The translations under genes were made by a program, and so were the position numbers. This document shows, piece by piece, positions 42,131 to 52,142 of a DNA stretch of 64,000 nt; position 1 is the stretch's first letter; the number at the start of each line of letters is the position of its first letter. The DNA comes from Ereboglobus luteus. Its GTDB lineage: Bacteria > Verrucomicrobiota > Verrucomicrobiia > Opitutales > Opitutaceae. Below the pieces are notes generated by a model. It was not told the DNA's origin and did no database searches. It saw only the letters and a program-made list of their open reading frames with translations. The DNA is taken from assembly GCF_003096195.1 (NCBI RefSeq), contig NZ_CP023004.1:848501-912500 (forward strand), written 5' to 3'.

Positions 42131-42679
42131 CTATCGGGATTGTTTTTTGTTGATCGCCGAAAACTCCGTGCTGAGCCAGTTGTTGATCAGGTTTTTCTCG
42201 TGCCTCAACGAGTCATTCGAGGGAATTCCGGGCGTCATCATCATGAAGTTCAGGTCGCGCAGCTGGCGCGTGCCCTCGCTCAGCACGGCACCCTTGGAAT
42301 CCGTGAGTTTGAACTCCAAGTCGATGCGGGGCGGGTAGATATCCTTGATGATGCGGACGTCCTGCATGTGCAGACCGCGCCAGGGCTCATAGTCGCCCGC
42401 CATGTCGAAGTCGTTGATTGTGATGCTTAACGTCTGTCCCTCGGCCATGTGCCGGGGGGCGCGTTCTTGGATATATTCCTTGATTTGCTCGAGAAGGGAT
42501 TCGCGGTCCTTTTCCGAGTCCATGGACGAGGTTTTTACATCCGTGAACTTTTCGGGTTTGTTGAAAACGACGTTTACCGTCTTGTTCGCGTCGGCGGCAG
42601 TTTGCGTTTTTTCGGACGTCGTGGTGCAGGCGGCAAATAGAAAACTGAGAACGAAAGGGATCAGTAATTTTGTTTTCAT
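42131..42679 (-). CDS. DUF3016-like exported protein
   Basis: Protein of 182 residues with a signal peptide that ends in LFAAC, probably a lipoprotein although Phe at -3 is unusual. The body follows the DUF3016 pattern: VNVVFNKPEKFTDV, LLEQIKEYIQERAPRHMAEG, LSITINDFDMAGDYEPW, DVRIIKDIYPPRIDLEFKL and LRDLNFMM. Proteins of this family are periplasmic and of unknown function. The start at 42679 is preferred over the upstream 42718, which lacks a signal peptide. Confidence 0.75.
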   Translation of the reverse strand: MKTKLLIPFVLSFLFAACTTTSEKTQTAADANKTVNVVFNKPEKFTDVKTSSMDSEKDRESLLEQIKEYIQERAPRHMAEGQTLSITINDFDMAGDYEPWRGLHMQDVRIIKDIYPPRIDLEFKLTDSKGAVLSEGTRQLRDLNFMMMTPGIPSNDSLRHEKNLINNWLSTEFSAINKKQSR

Positions 42680-42774
42680 GATGTGATAACAGACATGATG
42701 GCTCGTGTGTTGTGCCAAGACAAGCGATCACGCCATTTGCCGCGATTGGGCGGCGGCGATTTTAGTTTTTTTGA

Positions 42775-42803
42775 CAAAAAAGCGCGCCCTTGCGAGCGCG
42801 CCT
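42775..42803 (-). terminator. Probable terminator of the KefB-like gene
   Basis: Two self-complementary GCGCGC blocks (42782-42787 and 42795-42800) form a 6-bp GC stem, followed on the minus strand by a T-run (A-run at 42776-42781). It lies just after the stop codon. Confidence 0.6.
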
Positions 42804-42806
42804 TGC

Positions 42807-45140
42807 TTAGGCGCCGGCACTGACGACCCAGTTGCGAAACTCGCGCAGCTCCACAATCGTGCCGACGACAAGCAGGCAGTCGCCCGCGAGCAACCGCGTG
42901 CTGCTGATCGGGTTGACAATCTGCTCGGTGCCGCGGCGGATGCCCGCCACGCGCACGCCGGTCGCCTGCGAAATGCGCAATTCGGCGAGCGTTTTTCCGG
43001 CGCGCTCGCACTCGGGCATCACAAACGTCTCCAGCACCGAGCCGCCAAACACACCGTCGGCCTCCTCGTTGTCATCCGGCGAATCGTCCCCGGACCGGCC
43101 TTGCGCCTCGGCGACGCGCTCGAAAAATGCGCGCGCGCTGTCGATCTGCTCCTGCTGGCCGAGCAGGAGGAGCTTGTCGCCCGGGTAAAGGCGCAGCCCC
43201 GAATCCGTCGCGGTGATCACGTGGCCGTTGCGCTCCACCTCCAGAATCGAGCAGCCGAAACGCGTGGGTATCGCGAGCTCGGCGAGCGTTCGGCCGGTGT
43301 ATTCGGCGCCGCGCGGCACCACGCAATCATCGAGGCCCACATCCCATTCCCCGAGGCTGCGGTCGAGCGCGACACGCGCCTCCTCGCGCACTTGCGAAGG
43401 CGCGCGCGAATCCTCCGCGAGCACTTCCTGCACGGAGCTTTCCCAGGAGCTATACCAATAGATGAGCTTGTTGGAAAAAACGACCATCACCGCGACCGCG
43501 CCGACGCCGATGATCGCCCAACCCCAGCCCGGCAGCGTCTTGAGCGGCAGCAACGCATACAGCCAATACGCCACGCCGACCGCCGCCGCTGCCTTGAGCA
43601 CTCCGGTGAGCGCGCGCGATTGCAGCCGCGCGGGCGTGTCGGGACTGCCGCCGAGCCCCTCGCCGATGATCATGGCGATTGCCGAAAGATTGCGCCACAC
43701 CGCGACGAGCGGAATCAGCACCAGCACGCCCACCACGCACCAGAAAATATAACCCAGCGTCTCGGGGCTTATCGTGTCGGCAAACGACACCTCGAGCTCG
43801 GTCAATATCCGCCCCGAAAAAATCAGCAGCCCGCTCACCAGCAAAATCTCGATGACCAGCGTGGGCAGGCGACCGCGAATCAACTGAAACATCGGCCTGC
43901 CCGAACGGCGCGTCTGGATGTCCTGCAACCAGCCGTGATACGCGGCGATGGCGCGCGTCACGAAACGCGGTTCCACCTTGTCCATGAAATTTAAAATCGG
44001 GTCCGCAAAACGGTTCAGAATCGGCGTCGCCAGCACGGTCAAAATCGAAAGCCCCACCGCCACCGGATAAAACGAAGCCGGCAAAATCGCCGCCGTCACG
44101 CCCGCCTGCGCGATGATAAACGTGAACTCGCCCAGCGGCGTGAGCAGCAGCCCGCCGCGCCGCGCCTGCCTTGGCGGAATGCCCACAATCACCAGCGCAA
44201 AACCGCACGCGATCGGACGCACAAACAGCGAAAACGCGCCCAGCAGCACCACCGTCAGCCACACCTCGCCGAGCATTCGCAAATCGATCAACATGCCGAT
44301 CGACACAAAAAACACGCTGCTGAAAATATATTTAATTCCCCCAAAATCTTTCTCGATCGCGATCTTCTGCTTGATCTCCGCCACGACCGCGCCGAACAAA
44401 AACGCGCCCATCGCCATCGAGTAGCCCGCCTTCACAGTCAGGAACGCGCACAAAAGCAGCAGCCCCACGACGATGATCGTCTGGATCTCGGGATCGTTTT
44501 TCTTTTCCAGCTTTCGCAGCACGCGCGGCATGAGCAGCAGCCCCGCCATGATCAGCAGCACCACAAACGCGCCCATCACCCCGAGCACCATGCCCACCCC
44601 GCCGCCGCCCTCGCCGCCGGAGGTCACGCTCGCGCTGAGCACCGTCAGCATGATCACCGCGACCACGTCCTCCACGACTGTTATGGCCAGCGCCATTTGC
44701 GCCGCGCGATCGTGATTGAGTTTCAACTCCTGCATGATCTTGGAAATCACCGCCGAGCTCGACACCATCAGCATCGCCGCCACGAACAGGCTCATCATCG
44801 TCGACCAGTTCAAAAACCACCCGAGCAGCAGCGTGAATTGCAGCATAAAAAATGCCCCCAGCGCGGTCGCCGCAAGCGTCGCAAACCCCATCCTGCCGAT
44901 CTTCGACAAACTCAACTCAAGCCCGATCGAAAACATCACGAACACAAGGCCCAGCTCCGAGAGTTCCTTGATGCGCGCCTCGTCATGAATGAACACAACA
45001 GGCGAGGTGTGCGGCCCGATGATAATGCCCGCGATCAAATACCCGACAATCACCGACAAACCAAACCGCTTGCACACAATGCCCGCGACCCCCGCCGCAA
45101 GCAAAAGAACCCCCAGATCCTGAATGATGGTATTATGCAC
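42807..45140 (-). CDS. KefB-type potassium/proton antiporter with two TrkA-C domains
   Basis: Membrane protein of 777 residues. Residues 1-380 or so form a CPA2 exchanger (VGYLIAGIIIGPHTSP, FVMFSIGLELSLSKI, GAFLFGAVVAEI, FFVSIGMLIDLRML). A second group of helices (about 420-580) carries MscS-like or linker segments. Two TrkA-C domains close the protein (about 595-675 and 695-775; EYTGRTLAELAIPTRFGCSI, AGKTLAELRISQATGVRVAG). There is no NAD-binding TrkA-N domain between them, unlike E. coli KefB. It probably exports K+ or Na+ under stress and is gated by a ligand at the TrkA-C domains. Confidence 0.87.
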   Translation of the reverse strand: MHNTIIQDLGVLLLAAGVAGIVCKRFGLSVIVGYLIAGIIIGPHTSPVVFIHDEARIKELSELGLVFVMFSIGLELSLSKIGRMGFATLAATALGAFFMLQFTLLLGWFLNWSTMMSLFVAAMLMVSSSAVISKIMQELKLNHDRAAQMALAITVVEDVVAVIMLTVLSASVTSGGEGGGGVGMVLGVMGAFVVLLIMAGLLLMPRVLRKLEKKNDPEIQTIIVVGLLLLCAFLTVKAGYSMAMGAFLFGAVVAEIKQKIAIEKDFGGIKYIFSSVFFVSIGMLIDLRMLGEVWLTVVLLGAFSLFVRPIACGFALVIVGIPPRQARRGGLLLTPLGEFTFIIAQAGVTAAILPASFYPVAVGLSILTVLATPILNRFADPILNFMDKVEPRFVTRAIAAYHGWLQDIQTRRSGRPMFQLIRGRLPTLVIEILLVSGLLIFSGRILTELEVSFADTISPETLGYIFWCVVGVLVLIPLVAVWRNLSAIAMIIGEGLGGSPDTPARLQSRALTGVLKAAAAVGVAYWLYALLPLKTLPGWGWAIIGVGAVAVMVVFSNKLIYWYSSWESSVQEVLAEDSRAPSQVREEARVALDRSLGEWDVGLDDCVVPRGAEYTGRTLAELAIPTRFGCSILEVERNGHVITATDSGLRLYPGDKLLLLGQQEQIDSARAFFERVAEAQGRSGDDSPDDNEEADGVFGGSVLETFVMPECERAGKTLAELRISQATGVRVAGIRRGTEQIVNPISSTRLLAGDCLLVVGTIVELREFRNWVVSAGA

Positions 45141-45224
45141 GAAACCAATGATGAATCGCGAAGCCCAAGAAGTGAAAGCCGGAAAACCGTCCGCGCCCCA
45201 TTTTTTTGGGCCGCGCCACTTCCG

Positions 45225-46004
45225 CTATTTGCCATTCACCATTCGGACAACCTGCGCGTGCAACCCCGGCCCCGCCGCGATGATCGAATCCGCGTTCACC
45301 GGGTCTCCGCCGCGCCAGTCCGTGATCACGCCGCCCGCGCCGCGCACCACCGGAATCAACGCCTGGATGTCCCACGGGTTCATGATCGGGTCGAGCATCA
45401 CGTCCGCCCATCCGCCCGCGAGCAACAGGTAGCCGTAACAATCGCCCCAGGTTCGCGCGAGCCGCGCCTTCGCAAGCAGCTCATCGTATGCCGGGCCGTT
45501 TTGATATTTGCTCACGTTCAACGGGTCGCTCGTCAGCACCGTCGCCTCCTCGATGCGCGCGCACTCGCGCACTCGCACCGCGCGGCCGTTGAGCATCGTC
45601 TCGACGCCGTCACCAACCATCAACTGCCCGAGCACCGGCTGGTGAATCGCGCCCAGCACCGGCTCGCCGCGATGCTTCAGCGCGATCAAAGTCCCCCACA
45701 ACGGCACGCCCGAGATGAACGACTTCGTGCCGTCGATCGGGTCTAGCACCCAGACCCATTCCGCGTCCGCGCGCTCGTTGCCAAACTCCTCGCCAACGAT
45801 TCCGTGCGCGGGAAATTTTTTCGCAATCATATCGCGCATCAATTCCTCCGCGCCGCGATCCGCCGCCGTCACGGGCGACGCGTCGCCTTTCATCTCGACC
45901 GCCAGCCCCGGATTGCCGAAGTGCGGCGTGATGAATTCACCGCTGCGCCGCGCCAGCTCGATCATGAAATCGCGATACTCGGAAAGCTCTGGAAAATTGC
46001 TCAT
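45225..46004 (-). CDS. Inositol monophosphatase family protein, histidinol-phosphatase-like
   Basis: Metal-dependent phosphatase of 259 residues. Motifs: KGDASPVTAADRGAEELM, HGIVGEEFGNE, WVLDPIDGTKSFISGVPLWG (metal-binding DPIDGT) and the C-terminal GGWADVMLDPIMNPWDIQALIPVV. The sequence DGTKSFISGxPLWGTLIAL is typical of the HisN type of histidinol-phosphatase (histidine synthesis), rather than of generic inositol phosphatases. No his genes are adjacent, so the role is inferred. An alternative start lies at 46019. Confidence 0.85.
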   Translation of the reverse strand: MSNFPELSEYRDFMIELARRSGEFITPHFGNPGLAVEMKGDASPVTAADRGAEELMRDMIAKKFPAHGIVGEEFGNERADAEWVWVLDPIDGTKSFISGVPLWGTLIALKHRGEPVLGAIHQPVLGQLMVGDGVETMLNGRAVRVRECARIEEATVLTSDPLNVSKYQNGPAYDELLAKARLARTWGDCYGYLLLAGGWADVMLDPIMNPWDIQALIPVVRGAGGVITDWRGGDPVNADSIIAAGPGLHAQVVRMVNGK

Positions 46005-46044
46005 GGTGTTTCGCGTCACCTTGCCCGCTCCCGCTTTCCAAATC

Positions 46045-46089
46045 GATTCAAATCGACTCAGGCCGAATTATGTCGATTTATGCCGCGCC
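46045..46089. repeat. Palindromic intergenic repeat, copy B
   Basis: Shares GATTCAAATCGA (46045-46056; copy A GACTCAAATCGA at 11897) and TCGATTTATGCCGCGCC (46073-46089; copy A at 11915). The inner segment is 10 bases longer than in copy A. It lies between divergent genes. Confidence 0.6.
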
Positions 46090-46134
46090 CGCCCTTGCCA
46101 CGGGCCGCCATTCCGCGCAAATTCGCCCGCATTC

Positions 46135-48798
46135 ATGATTCCGCCCAAGACATTGGTCTTCGCCCTCGCCGCATTCCTGATGGTCGCAAACGCGACCGGC
46201 ACAGCGCGCGCGCAGGAATCGCTGGCGCCGCCGGTGCCCTTCCCCGCCGAACAAACCCCGCCCGTCGCACCCGGCCCCGGCGTGCTCACCGAGCTCGCCG
46301 CGCAACGCGCCCTCGAAACCGGCCTGCCCTCCATCGCCGCCGAAATCTACCGACAGCTTCTCAACGACCCCGCAACCATCGCCACCCCGCAAACACACAA
46401 CCGCGTCACTCTCGCCTTCGCCACCGCGCTGATTGAGGACGACCGCATCGAGGAAGCGGCCGGAGCCCTGCAACAATTCTCCGGCGCGCCTACTCCCGCG
46501 GTTATTCTCCGGCAGGCATTGATCGACGCGCGCGCGCGCCGTTTCGAAAACGCCCGCTCCGCCATTGCCTCGCTCCAGCCGGAAGACCTGCCCCAATCGG
46601 ACCGCCCGTGGCTCTTTTTCATGCGCGGCATGCTCGCGGAGGAAGCGGGCGACTACACGCAGGCCTCCCAGCAATACCAGCAAGCCGAAACCTCGACCGC
46701 CACCGATGCGCAGCGCTCCTGGTTCATGCTCTCGCGCAGACGCGTTCAGCTCTTCCTCGGCCAGGCAGGCGAAAACACCATCGCCAGCCTCCGCCAGACA
46801 GTCGACCGCAACCCCGGACGCCGCGACAGTTACGGCGCCATCAGCCAGCTCGCCGTCGCGCTCAACGCCGCCAACCGCCGCAGCGAGGCCGTCACCCTTC
46901 TCCAGACACAACTCCAGTTTCTCCCCCAGCAGGAAACCGCGATTCGCGACGAGTGGCGGCTCCTCCTGGGGCTCATCGCCGGGGCCGACGACAACTCCGG
47001 ACGCGACGCCTTGCGCAAACTCCTCGCCGATTCCAGCGACCACGACAAACAACGCGCCGCCCTCCGCCTCCTCGCCAACGCATCCCAAACCAAGGAACGC
47101 GCCACCGAGTTTCACAACTGGCTCAACCAATTCATCGCGGCCACCCCGCCCCATCCGATCCTCGACGACCTGCTCCTTTTCCGCGCCCAACTCGCCCTCG
47201 CCGGACAAACCGGCAAGGACTTCGACTCCGCGGAAGCCGACGCCAGCCGGCTCCTCGCCGAGTTTCCCGGCTCGCCGCTTCGCGCCGCCGCGCTCGGCGT
47301 GCAAACCGCCATCGCATGGGAACAAGGCCGCTATCGCGCCGCCGCCGACTGGGCCGCGCGCGCGCGCACCGAGTTGAAATTCGGCCCCGTCCACGCCCGG
47401 CTCGGCGTGCTCATTGCCGAGGCTTATTTTCGCGCCAAGGATTTCCGCAACGCTTCCGGCGCCTACGGCTCCGCCCTCGCCGATGTTCCCGAGGGAGTCG
47501 AGCCCGGCATGCTCATGTTCCAACGGGTGCTCTCCGAAATCCAAGCCCACTCCAACGGCGGCCCCCTCGCCTCCGCGCAAAAAGTTCTCGACGATTATTC
47601 CAACGACGAACGCTTCGACCCAGTCAATCGCTGGCAGGCCGAGTGGAACCTCTCCCGCGCGCTTCAAGCCGCCGGCGAAACCGCGCAAGCCTATGCCCGC
47701 GTCAGCCGACTGCTCGCCGAACCGACGGGCGACGGAACATTGCCCGCCGGACTTCGCGCCCGCATGGCATGGCTCCAAATGCGCCTTGCCTACGATTCCG
47801 GCAACTACGAGCAGGCAATCGCCCATGCCGAAAAAATAAAAAACTCCCTCGATGACGTGGACCCTGAATTGCGCGCCGACATCATCAGCATGGCGCTCCT
47901 CCTGGAAGTCGAGGCCGGTTACGCCCTCGCCCAACCCGGGCAGTCGCCCTCCGACAAGATCGCCTCGACCCTCCGCCTGCTCCGCGGCGAATACCCGAAA
48001 ACCGCCGCCGCCATCCGCTCCTACATTATCGAGGCCGACCAAGCAGCCAGGCGCGGCCAGATCGTCGAGGCGCAGGGACTTCTCCGCAAACTCGCCGACG
48101 ATTATAAAGGCACCCCCTACGCCTCCTACGCGCTTTACCAAGCCGCCATCTACGCCGAAAGCCGCGCGCAGGATCAGTATTACCGCGAAGCCTACCGCCT
48201 CCTCGAGGACCTTGTGTTAAACGAGGAAAACACCAACCCCGGCGCGCAAGGCGAGCTCGTCTTTTACGCGCGCCTCAGGCAAGGCAACCTCCTTCGCACC
48301 ATCAACGAATACGGGCACGCCATCGAAACCTATCGCGACCTCATCAACCGCTACAAATTCCCCGAATTCCGCGACGCCCTGATCGCCGAGCTCGCCCTCG
48401 CCGACTGCTACGCCGCCATCGCCAGTTCGGACGCATCCCGCGCCGAAAGCGCCGCCGCCATCTATGAACGCCTCCTCGATCTTCCCGCCGCGCCGGTGGA
48501 TCTTCGCGTCGAAGCCGGTTACAAGTTCGGCCTCAACCTCATCGCCCGCAACACCCCCGCCCGGCTTGAAACCATCTGGTGGCAGATGATAAACGACTTC
48601 CTCCTCGACGACACCCAAGCCGCCAAGCTCGGCCCCAAGGGCCGCTACTGGATGTCGCGCACACTGCTCCGCCTTGGCGAAATGCTCGAGCAGCAGTCAA
48701 AATTCACCCAAGCCCGCGAAGCCTACTCCCTCATCATCCGCAAGGACCTCCCCGGCGCCACCCTCGCCCAAAATCGCATCACGAGAGGGAACGGTTGA
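46135..48798 (+). CDS. Large exported tetratricopeptide-repeat protein
   Basis: Protein of 887 residues with a signal peptide (KTLVFALAAFLMVANATGTARAQ) and a Pro-rich linker. It is followed by an almost continuous helical repeat region with TPR-like units: LAAQRALETGLPSIAAEIYRQLLNDPA, AEEAGDYTQASQQYQQAE, AEAYFRAKDFRNASGAYGSAL, LAYDSGNYEQAIAHAEKI, MLEQQSKFTQAREAYSLI. TPR proteins act as scaffolds; an outer-membrane or periplasmic assembly role is likely but not specified by the sequence. It is transcribed away from the phosphatase gene; the ABC-F gene is convergent 56 bases on. Confidence 0.82.
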   Translation: MIPPKTLVFALAAFLMVANATGTARAQESLAPPVPFPAEQTPPVAPGPGVLTELAAQRALETGLPSIAAEIYRQLLNDPATIATPQTHNRVTLAFATALIEDDRIEEAAGALQQFSGAPTPAVILRQALIDARARRFENARSAIASLQPEDLPQSDRPWLFFMRGMLAEEAGDYTQASQQYQQAETSTATDAQRSWFMLSRRRVQLFLGQAGENTIASLRQTVDRNPGRRDSYGAISQLAVALNAANRRSEAVTLLQTQLQFLPQQETAIRDEWRLLLGLIAGADDNSGRDALRKLLADSSDHDKQRAALRLLANASQTKERATEFHNWLNQFIAATPPHPILDDLLLFRAQLALAGQTGKDFDSAEADASRLLAEFPGSPLRAAALGVQTAIAWEQGRYRAAADWAARARTELKFGPVHARLGVLIAEAYFRAKDFRNASGAYGSALADVPEGVEPGMLMFQRVLSEIQAHSNGGPLASAQKVLDDYSNDERFDPVNRWQAEWNLSRALQAAGETAQAYARVSRLLAEPTGDGTLPAGLRARMAWLQMRLAYDSGNYEQAIAHAEKIKNSLDDVDPELRADIISMALLLEVEAGYALAQPGQSPSDKIASTLRLLRGEYPKTAAAIRSYIIEADQAARRGQIVEAQGLLRKLADDYKGTPYASYALYQAAIYAESRAQDQYYREAYRLLEDLVLNEENTNPGAQGELVFYARLRQGNLLRTINEYGHAIETYRDLINRYKFPEFRDALIAELALADCYAAIASSDASRAESAAAIYERLLDLPAAPVDLRVEAGYKFGLNLIARNTPARLETIWWQMINDFLLDDTQAAKLGPKGRYWMSRTLLRLGEMLEQQSKFTQAREAYSLIIRKDLPGATLAQNRITRGNG

Positions 48799-48854
48799 AA
48801 CACGAAAAAGGCGCCGGAAGTTTCGGCGAACGCCGCCGGCTTGTTGCACAATAG

Positions 48855-50675
48855 TCAGGTGGCGTTCCGGATTGTCTCCAACTCCTCCCAGCGGGCGTAG
48901 GCGGTGGCGAGGGTTGACTCCAATTCCTCAAGACGGGCGTGAACAACCGGGGCGGCGGCGGAATCACTTTTATAGAAATCGGGATCGGAAAGCTTGGCCG
49001 TGAGCCCGGCTTGCTCGGCTTCGAGCGCCTCGATTTTGGCGGGAAGTTCGTCGAGCTCGCGGTTTTCCTTGTTGGTGAGCTTTCGGGGGCGGGCGGACTT
49101 GGCGGGCGTGGACGATGTTTTTTTGCCAAGGGCCGGCGAGGCTTGTTGCGCGCGCAATGCCGCCGCTGAGTCGAGCGCGGCGCGCTGGCGGATGTAATCG
49201 GCGTAACCGCCGACGTATTCGGCAACGCGACCATCGCCCTCCATGACCATCGTGCTCGTGACGACGTTGTCGAGAAAGTCGCGGTCGTGGCTCACGAGAA
49301 GCAGCGTGCCCTGATATTCAACGAGCAGGTTTTCGAGGAGGTCGAGCGTCTCGGCGTCGAGGTCGTTGGTGGGCTCGTCGAGCACAAGGACGTTGGCGGG
49401 TTTTGTGAAGAGACGCGCGAGAAGCAAGCGGTTGCGCTCGCCTCCGGAAAGCACGCGCGCGGGTGTGCGGGCGCGTTGCGACGAGAAAAGAAAATCCTGA
49501 AGGTAGGTGATCACGTGGCGCTGGCGTCCGTCGATGGTGACGGTTGTGTTTCCGTCGGCGATATTGTCGGCCACGGTTTTGTCGTCGTCGATTTGCGCGC
49601 GGAACTGGTCAAAATAAACAACCTCTAGGTTTGTGCCGTGCTTGATCGTGCCGGCGGTTGGCGCGAGTTCGCCGAGCAGGAGTTTTATGAGCGTGGTTTT
49701 GCCCGAGCCGTTCGGACCGATGATGCCGATTTTATCACCGCGAGTGATCGTGGTTGTGAGATCGCGGATGATGCATTTGCCGTTTGGATACGCGAACGAC
49801 ATCTCCTCCGCCTCCACAACCTTCACGCCAGAGCGGTCGGCCTCGGCGAGGCGCATGCTGGCATTGCCGGTGCGCTCACGGCGGGCGAGGCGTTCGGCGC
49901 GCATGGCGGCGAGCGCTTCGAGGCGGGCGCCGGAGCGCTTGCGCTGCGCGCTGGGTTTGCGACGCGCCCACTCCTCCTCCTGCGCGAGTTTTTTGTCGGC
50001 GGCGGCCATCTGGCGCTCCTCGGCCTCAAGGCGTTCCTGGCGGCGCGCGAGGTAGGTGTCGTAGGGGCAGTCCCAGTTTGTGATGATGCCGCGGTCGAGC
50101 TCGACAATGCGCGTGGCGAGCCGGCGCAGGAACGCACGGTCGTGCGTCACGAAGAAGAGCGAGATTTTTTCGTTAAGGAGAAAATTTTCCAGCCACAGGA
50201 TTGACTCGAGGTCGAGGTGGTTGGTCGGCTCGTCAAGGAGGAGTAGGTCGGGTTGCGAGGCGAGCGCGCGCGCAAGCAGCACGCGGCGTTTCAAGCCGCC
50301 GGAGAGCGCGGCGAAATCCGCCCGCGGGTTGATCGACATGCGTTCGAGGAGTTTTTCGAGACGCAGCTCGCGCTCCCAAGATTCCTCGTGCGCGACCTCC
50401 GCGAGTCCCGACGAAACGATATCGTGAATAATGCCGCGCACATCCGCCGGGATTTCTTGCGTGAGCCGCGCAAACCGCGCCCCGGGCTGGCGCGAGACGA
50501 CGCCGGTGTCGGATTGCATCTCGCCCGCGATCACGCGCATGAGCGTGGTCTTGCCCGAGCCGTTGCGCCCGACCAGGCAGACGCGCTCTCCGGGATCGAT
50601 CTGGAAGTTGACGTTTTCCAGAACCGCCGGTCCGCCAAAGGCGAGGTTGATGTCGAGTAAGTTTACGAGAGCCAT
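48855..50675 (-). CDS. ABC-F family ATPase (Uup-like)
   Basis: Soluble ATPase of 606 residues with two ABC domains and no membrane part. Walker A motifs: GRNGSGKTT and GPNGSGKTT; signatures: LSGGLKRRVLLARAL and LSGGERNRLLLARLF; Walker B: LLLLDEPTNHLD and VLVLDEPTNDLD. The linker (RRQERLEAEERQMAAADKKL, ARRKPSAQRKRSGARLEAL) and a C-terminal coiled coil (KLTNKENRELDELPAKIEAL) identify the Uup subgroup. ABC-F proteins act on the ribosome or on translation-linked DNA stability. The start at 50675 is chosen because the preceding 27 residues are not conserved. Confidence 0.92.
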   Translation of the reverse strand: MALVNLLDINLAFGGPAVLENVNFQIDPGERVCLVGRNGSGKTTLMRVIAGEMQSDTGVVSRQPGARFARLTQEIPADVRGIIHDIVSSGLAEVAHEESWERELRLEKLLERMSINPRADFAALSGGLKRRVLLARALASQPDLLLLDEPTNHLDLESILWLENFLLNEKISLFFVTHDRAFLRRLATRIVELDRGIITNWDCPYDTYLARRQERLEAEERQMAAADKKLAQEEEWARRKPSAQRKRSGARLEALAAMRAERLARRERTGNASMRLAEADRSGVKVVEAEEMSFAYPNGKCIIRDLTTTITRGDKIGIIGPNGSGKTTLIKLLLGELAPTAGTIKHGTNLEVVYFDQFRAQIDDDKTVADNIADGNTTVTIDGRQRHVITYLQDFLFSSQRARTPARVLSGGERNRLLLARLFTKPANVLVLDEPTNDLDAETLDLLENLLVEYQGTLLLVSHDRDFLDNVVTSTMVMEGDGRVAEYVGGYADYIRQRAALDSAAALRAQQASPALGKKTSSTPAKSARPRKLTNKENRELDELPAKIEALEAEQAGLTAKLSDPDFYKSDSAAAPVVHARLEELESTLATAYARWEELETIRNAT

Positions 50676-50839
50676 GCGAAGGAACGCGGATTTCGAGGCG
50701 GAGAATGAGGAATGGGAAGAAAAATCGTCTCGCGAACCCGACAAGGCGCGCGGCATCGTCCGGCGCCTGTTTGAGGGTGGAGGTGTTTTTCTCCTCGCCG
50801 CCGCGGATGTCGCGTTGCAAATCTGTGCGCATCCACTAA

Positions 50840-51538
50840 ATGCTAATACTCGGAATGTCCGGATTCGATTTCAGTCTCTTCTCAAAAGGCGGCCCGATGA
50901 TGCTGGTCATCGTCTTCATGGCGGCGGTCGCAATCGTGCTGTTCATAGAACGCGCGCTCTATCTTCATCGCGGACAAATCAAGTCCAAGGCGTTTCTCGA
51001 CGGCATCAAAAACACGCTCAACAACCGCCGCCTCGTCGAGGCCGCGACCATTTGCGAGGAAACGCCCGGCCCCGTGGCCTCGATTGTGAAGGCCGCGCTC
51101 ATGCACGCCGGAAAGCCGCCGGAAAAACTTCGCTACGCCGTGCAGGAGGCGGCCATCGTGGAAATCCCCTCGCTCGAACGCCGCCTCGGCGCGTTTGCCG
51201 CCATCGGCCAGGTCGCGCCGCTCGTCGGATTGCTCGGCACGCTCTTCGGCATGATCATGACGTTTCACGCCTTCATGCAAGGCGCCGAGTTTGCCACCGC
51301 CACCGCCCTCTCCAACGGCCTCTGGCAGGCGCTCACAGTCACCGCCGCCAGCCTCCTGCTCGCGATTCCCGTGCACCTCGGGCACCATTTTCTCCGGGGC
51401 CGCGTGCGCGCGCTCACCCGCGACATGGAGTGGGCCGCCAACGAAATCATGGAGTATTTGATTAATGAATACGAAGGCGAGGGCATTGACGGCGGCGCGC
51501 CGGCCCCGAAAGGCAAGACAGCAAAGGGCAAAGAGTGA
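50840..51538 (+). CDS. exbB: MotA/TolQ/ExbB proton channel family protein
   Basis: Inner-membrane protein of 232 residues. Helix 1 (about 15-32, MMLVIVFMAAVAIVLFIE) is followed by a cytoplasmic loop and RRLGAFAAIGQVAPLVGLLGTLFGMIMTFHAF, the family's helix 2, and ALSNGLWQALTVTAASLLLAIPVHLGHHFL, helix 3. It forms the proton channel with ExbD-type partners and energises TonB or Tol systems. The ExbD-like gene lies 118 bases downstream. Confidence 0.88.
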   Translation: MLILGMSGFDFSLFSKGGPMMLVIVFMAAVAIVLFIERALYLHRGQIKSKAFLDGIKNTLNNRRLVEAATICEETPGPVASIVKAALMHAGKPPEKLRYAVQEAAIVEIPSLERRLGAFAAIGQVAPLVGLLGTLFGMIMTFHAFMQGAEFATATALSNGLWQALTVTAASLLLAIPVHLGHHFLRGRVRALTRDMEWAANEIMEYLINEYEGEGIDGGAPAPKGKTAKGKE

Positions 51539-51656
51539 AAACAAAACGAACAGCCCGCCTTCCATACAATCGCCCGGTTCGCCGCGAGATATCGCCACTC
51601 GCGAGTGCGTCCGGCGTTCACCATTCACGCGTCATCCCCCACCATTCTTCAACGCG

Positions 51657-52136
51657 ATGATCACCCGCCCGCTCGACCTCAATTCCAAGCTGAGCCCGCC
51701 TCCGCGCAGCTACGACTGGGTGCATTTTGTGAACCTCACGCTCATCGCGATGTTCTTTTTGTTTTTCGGATCTCGCTTCATTCTTTCGCCGGCCATTGTC
51801 GTGAAGAGCAGCGATTTTCAGCTGCCCTCGCGCCCGGCCGACAGGGTTTCATACGTGCCCGGCACGACTGTCGTCAGCATCAAGGCCAACGGGCAAATCT
51901 TCGCCGACACGGGCATTGTCAGCCACGCGCAACTTGAGGCCTGGCTCGCTGAAAAAATAAAAAACTCGCCCGACGCGTCGCTTCTTGTTCGAGCCGACGC
52001 CGCAGTGACAATCGAGGAGGTGTCGCGCATCGCCGACCTTGCCGGCGAAATCGGATTCAAGGTTTCGATACTCGCCAACCCTGAAAAACAATCGCCCCCC
52101 TCGTTTCGCCCCTCCGGCCCGCAGGCGGGACAATGA
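51657..52136 (+). CDS. exbD: ExbD/TolR family biopolymer transport protein
   Basis: Protein of 159 residues: short cytoplasmic N-terminus, one transmembrane helix (VHFVNLTLIAMFFLFFGSRFIL), and the periplasmic ExbD domain (TTVVSIKANGQIFADTGIVS, SLLVRADAAVTIEEVSRIADLAGEIGFKVSILAN). The usual Asp in the membrane helix, essential for proton transfer in ExbD/TolR, is not present: the helix starts HFVNLTL. This may reflect a variant channel or a structural role. It is followed directly by the third gene. Confidence 0.82.
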   Translation: MITRPLDLNSKLSPPPRSYDWVHFVNLTLIAMFFLFFGSRFILSPAIVVKSSDFQLPSRPADRVSYVPGTTVVSIKANGQIFADTGIVSHAQLEAWLAEKIKNSPDASLLVRADAAVTIEEVSRIADLAGEIGFKVSILANPEKQSPPSFRPSGPQAGQ

Positions 52137-52142
52137 TTGCCC

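Noticed and set aside
46078-48141. Minus-strand open frame of 687 codons opposite the TPR gene
   Set aside because: Glycine-rich and without motifs; the plus-strand TPR protein with a signal peptide is clearly the real gene.
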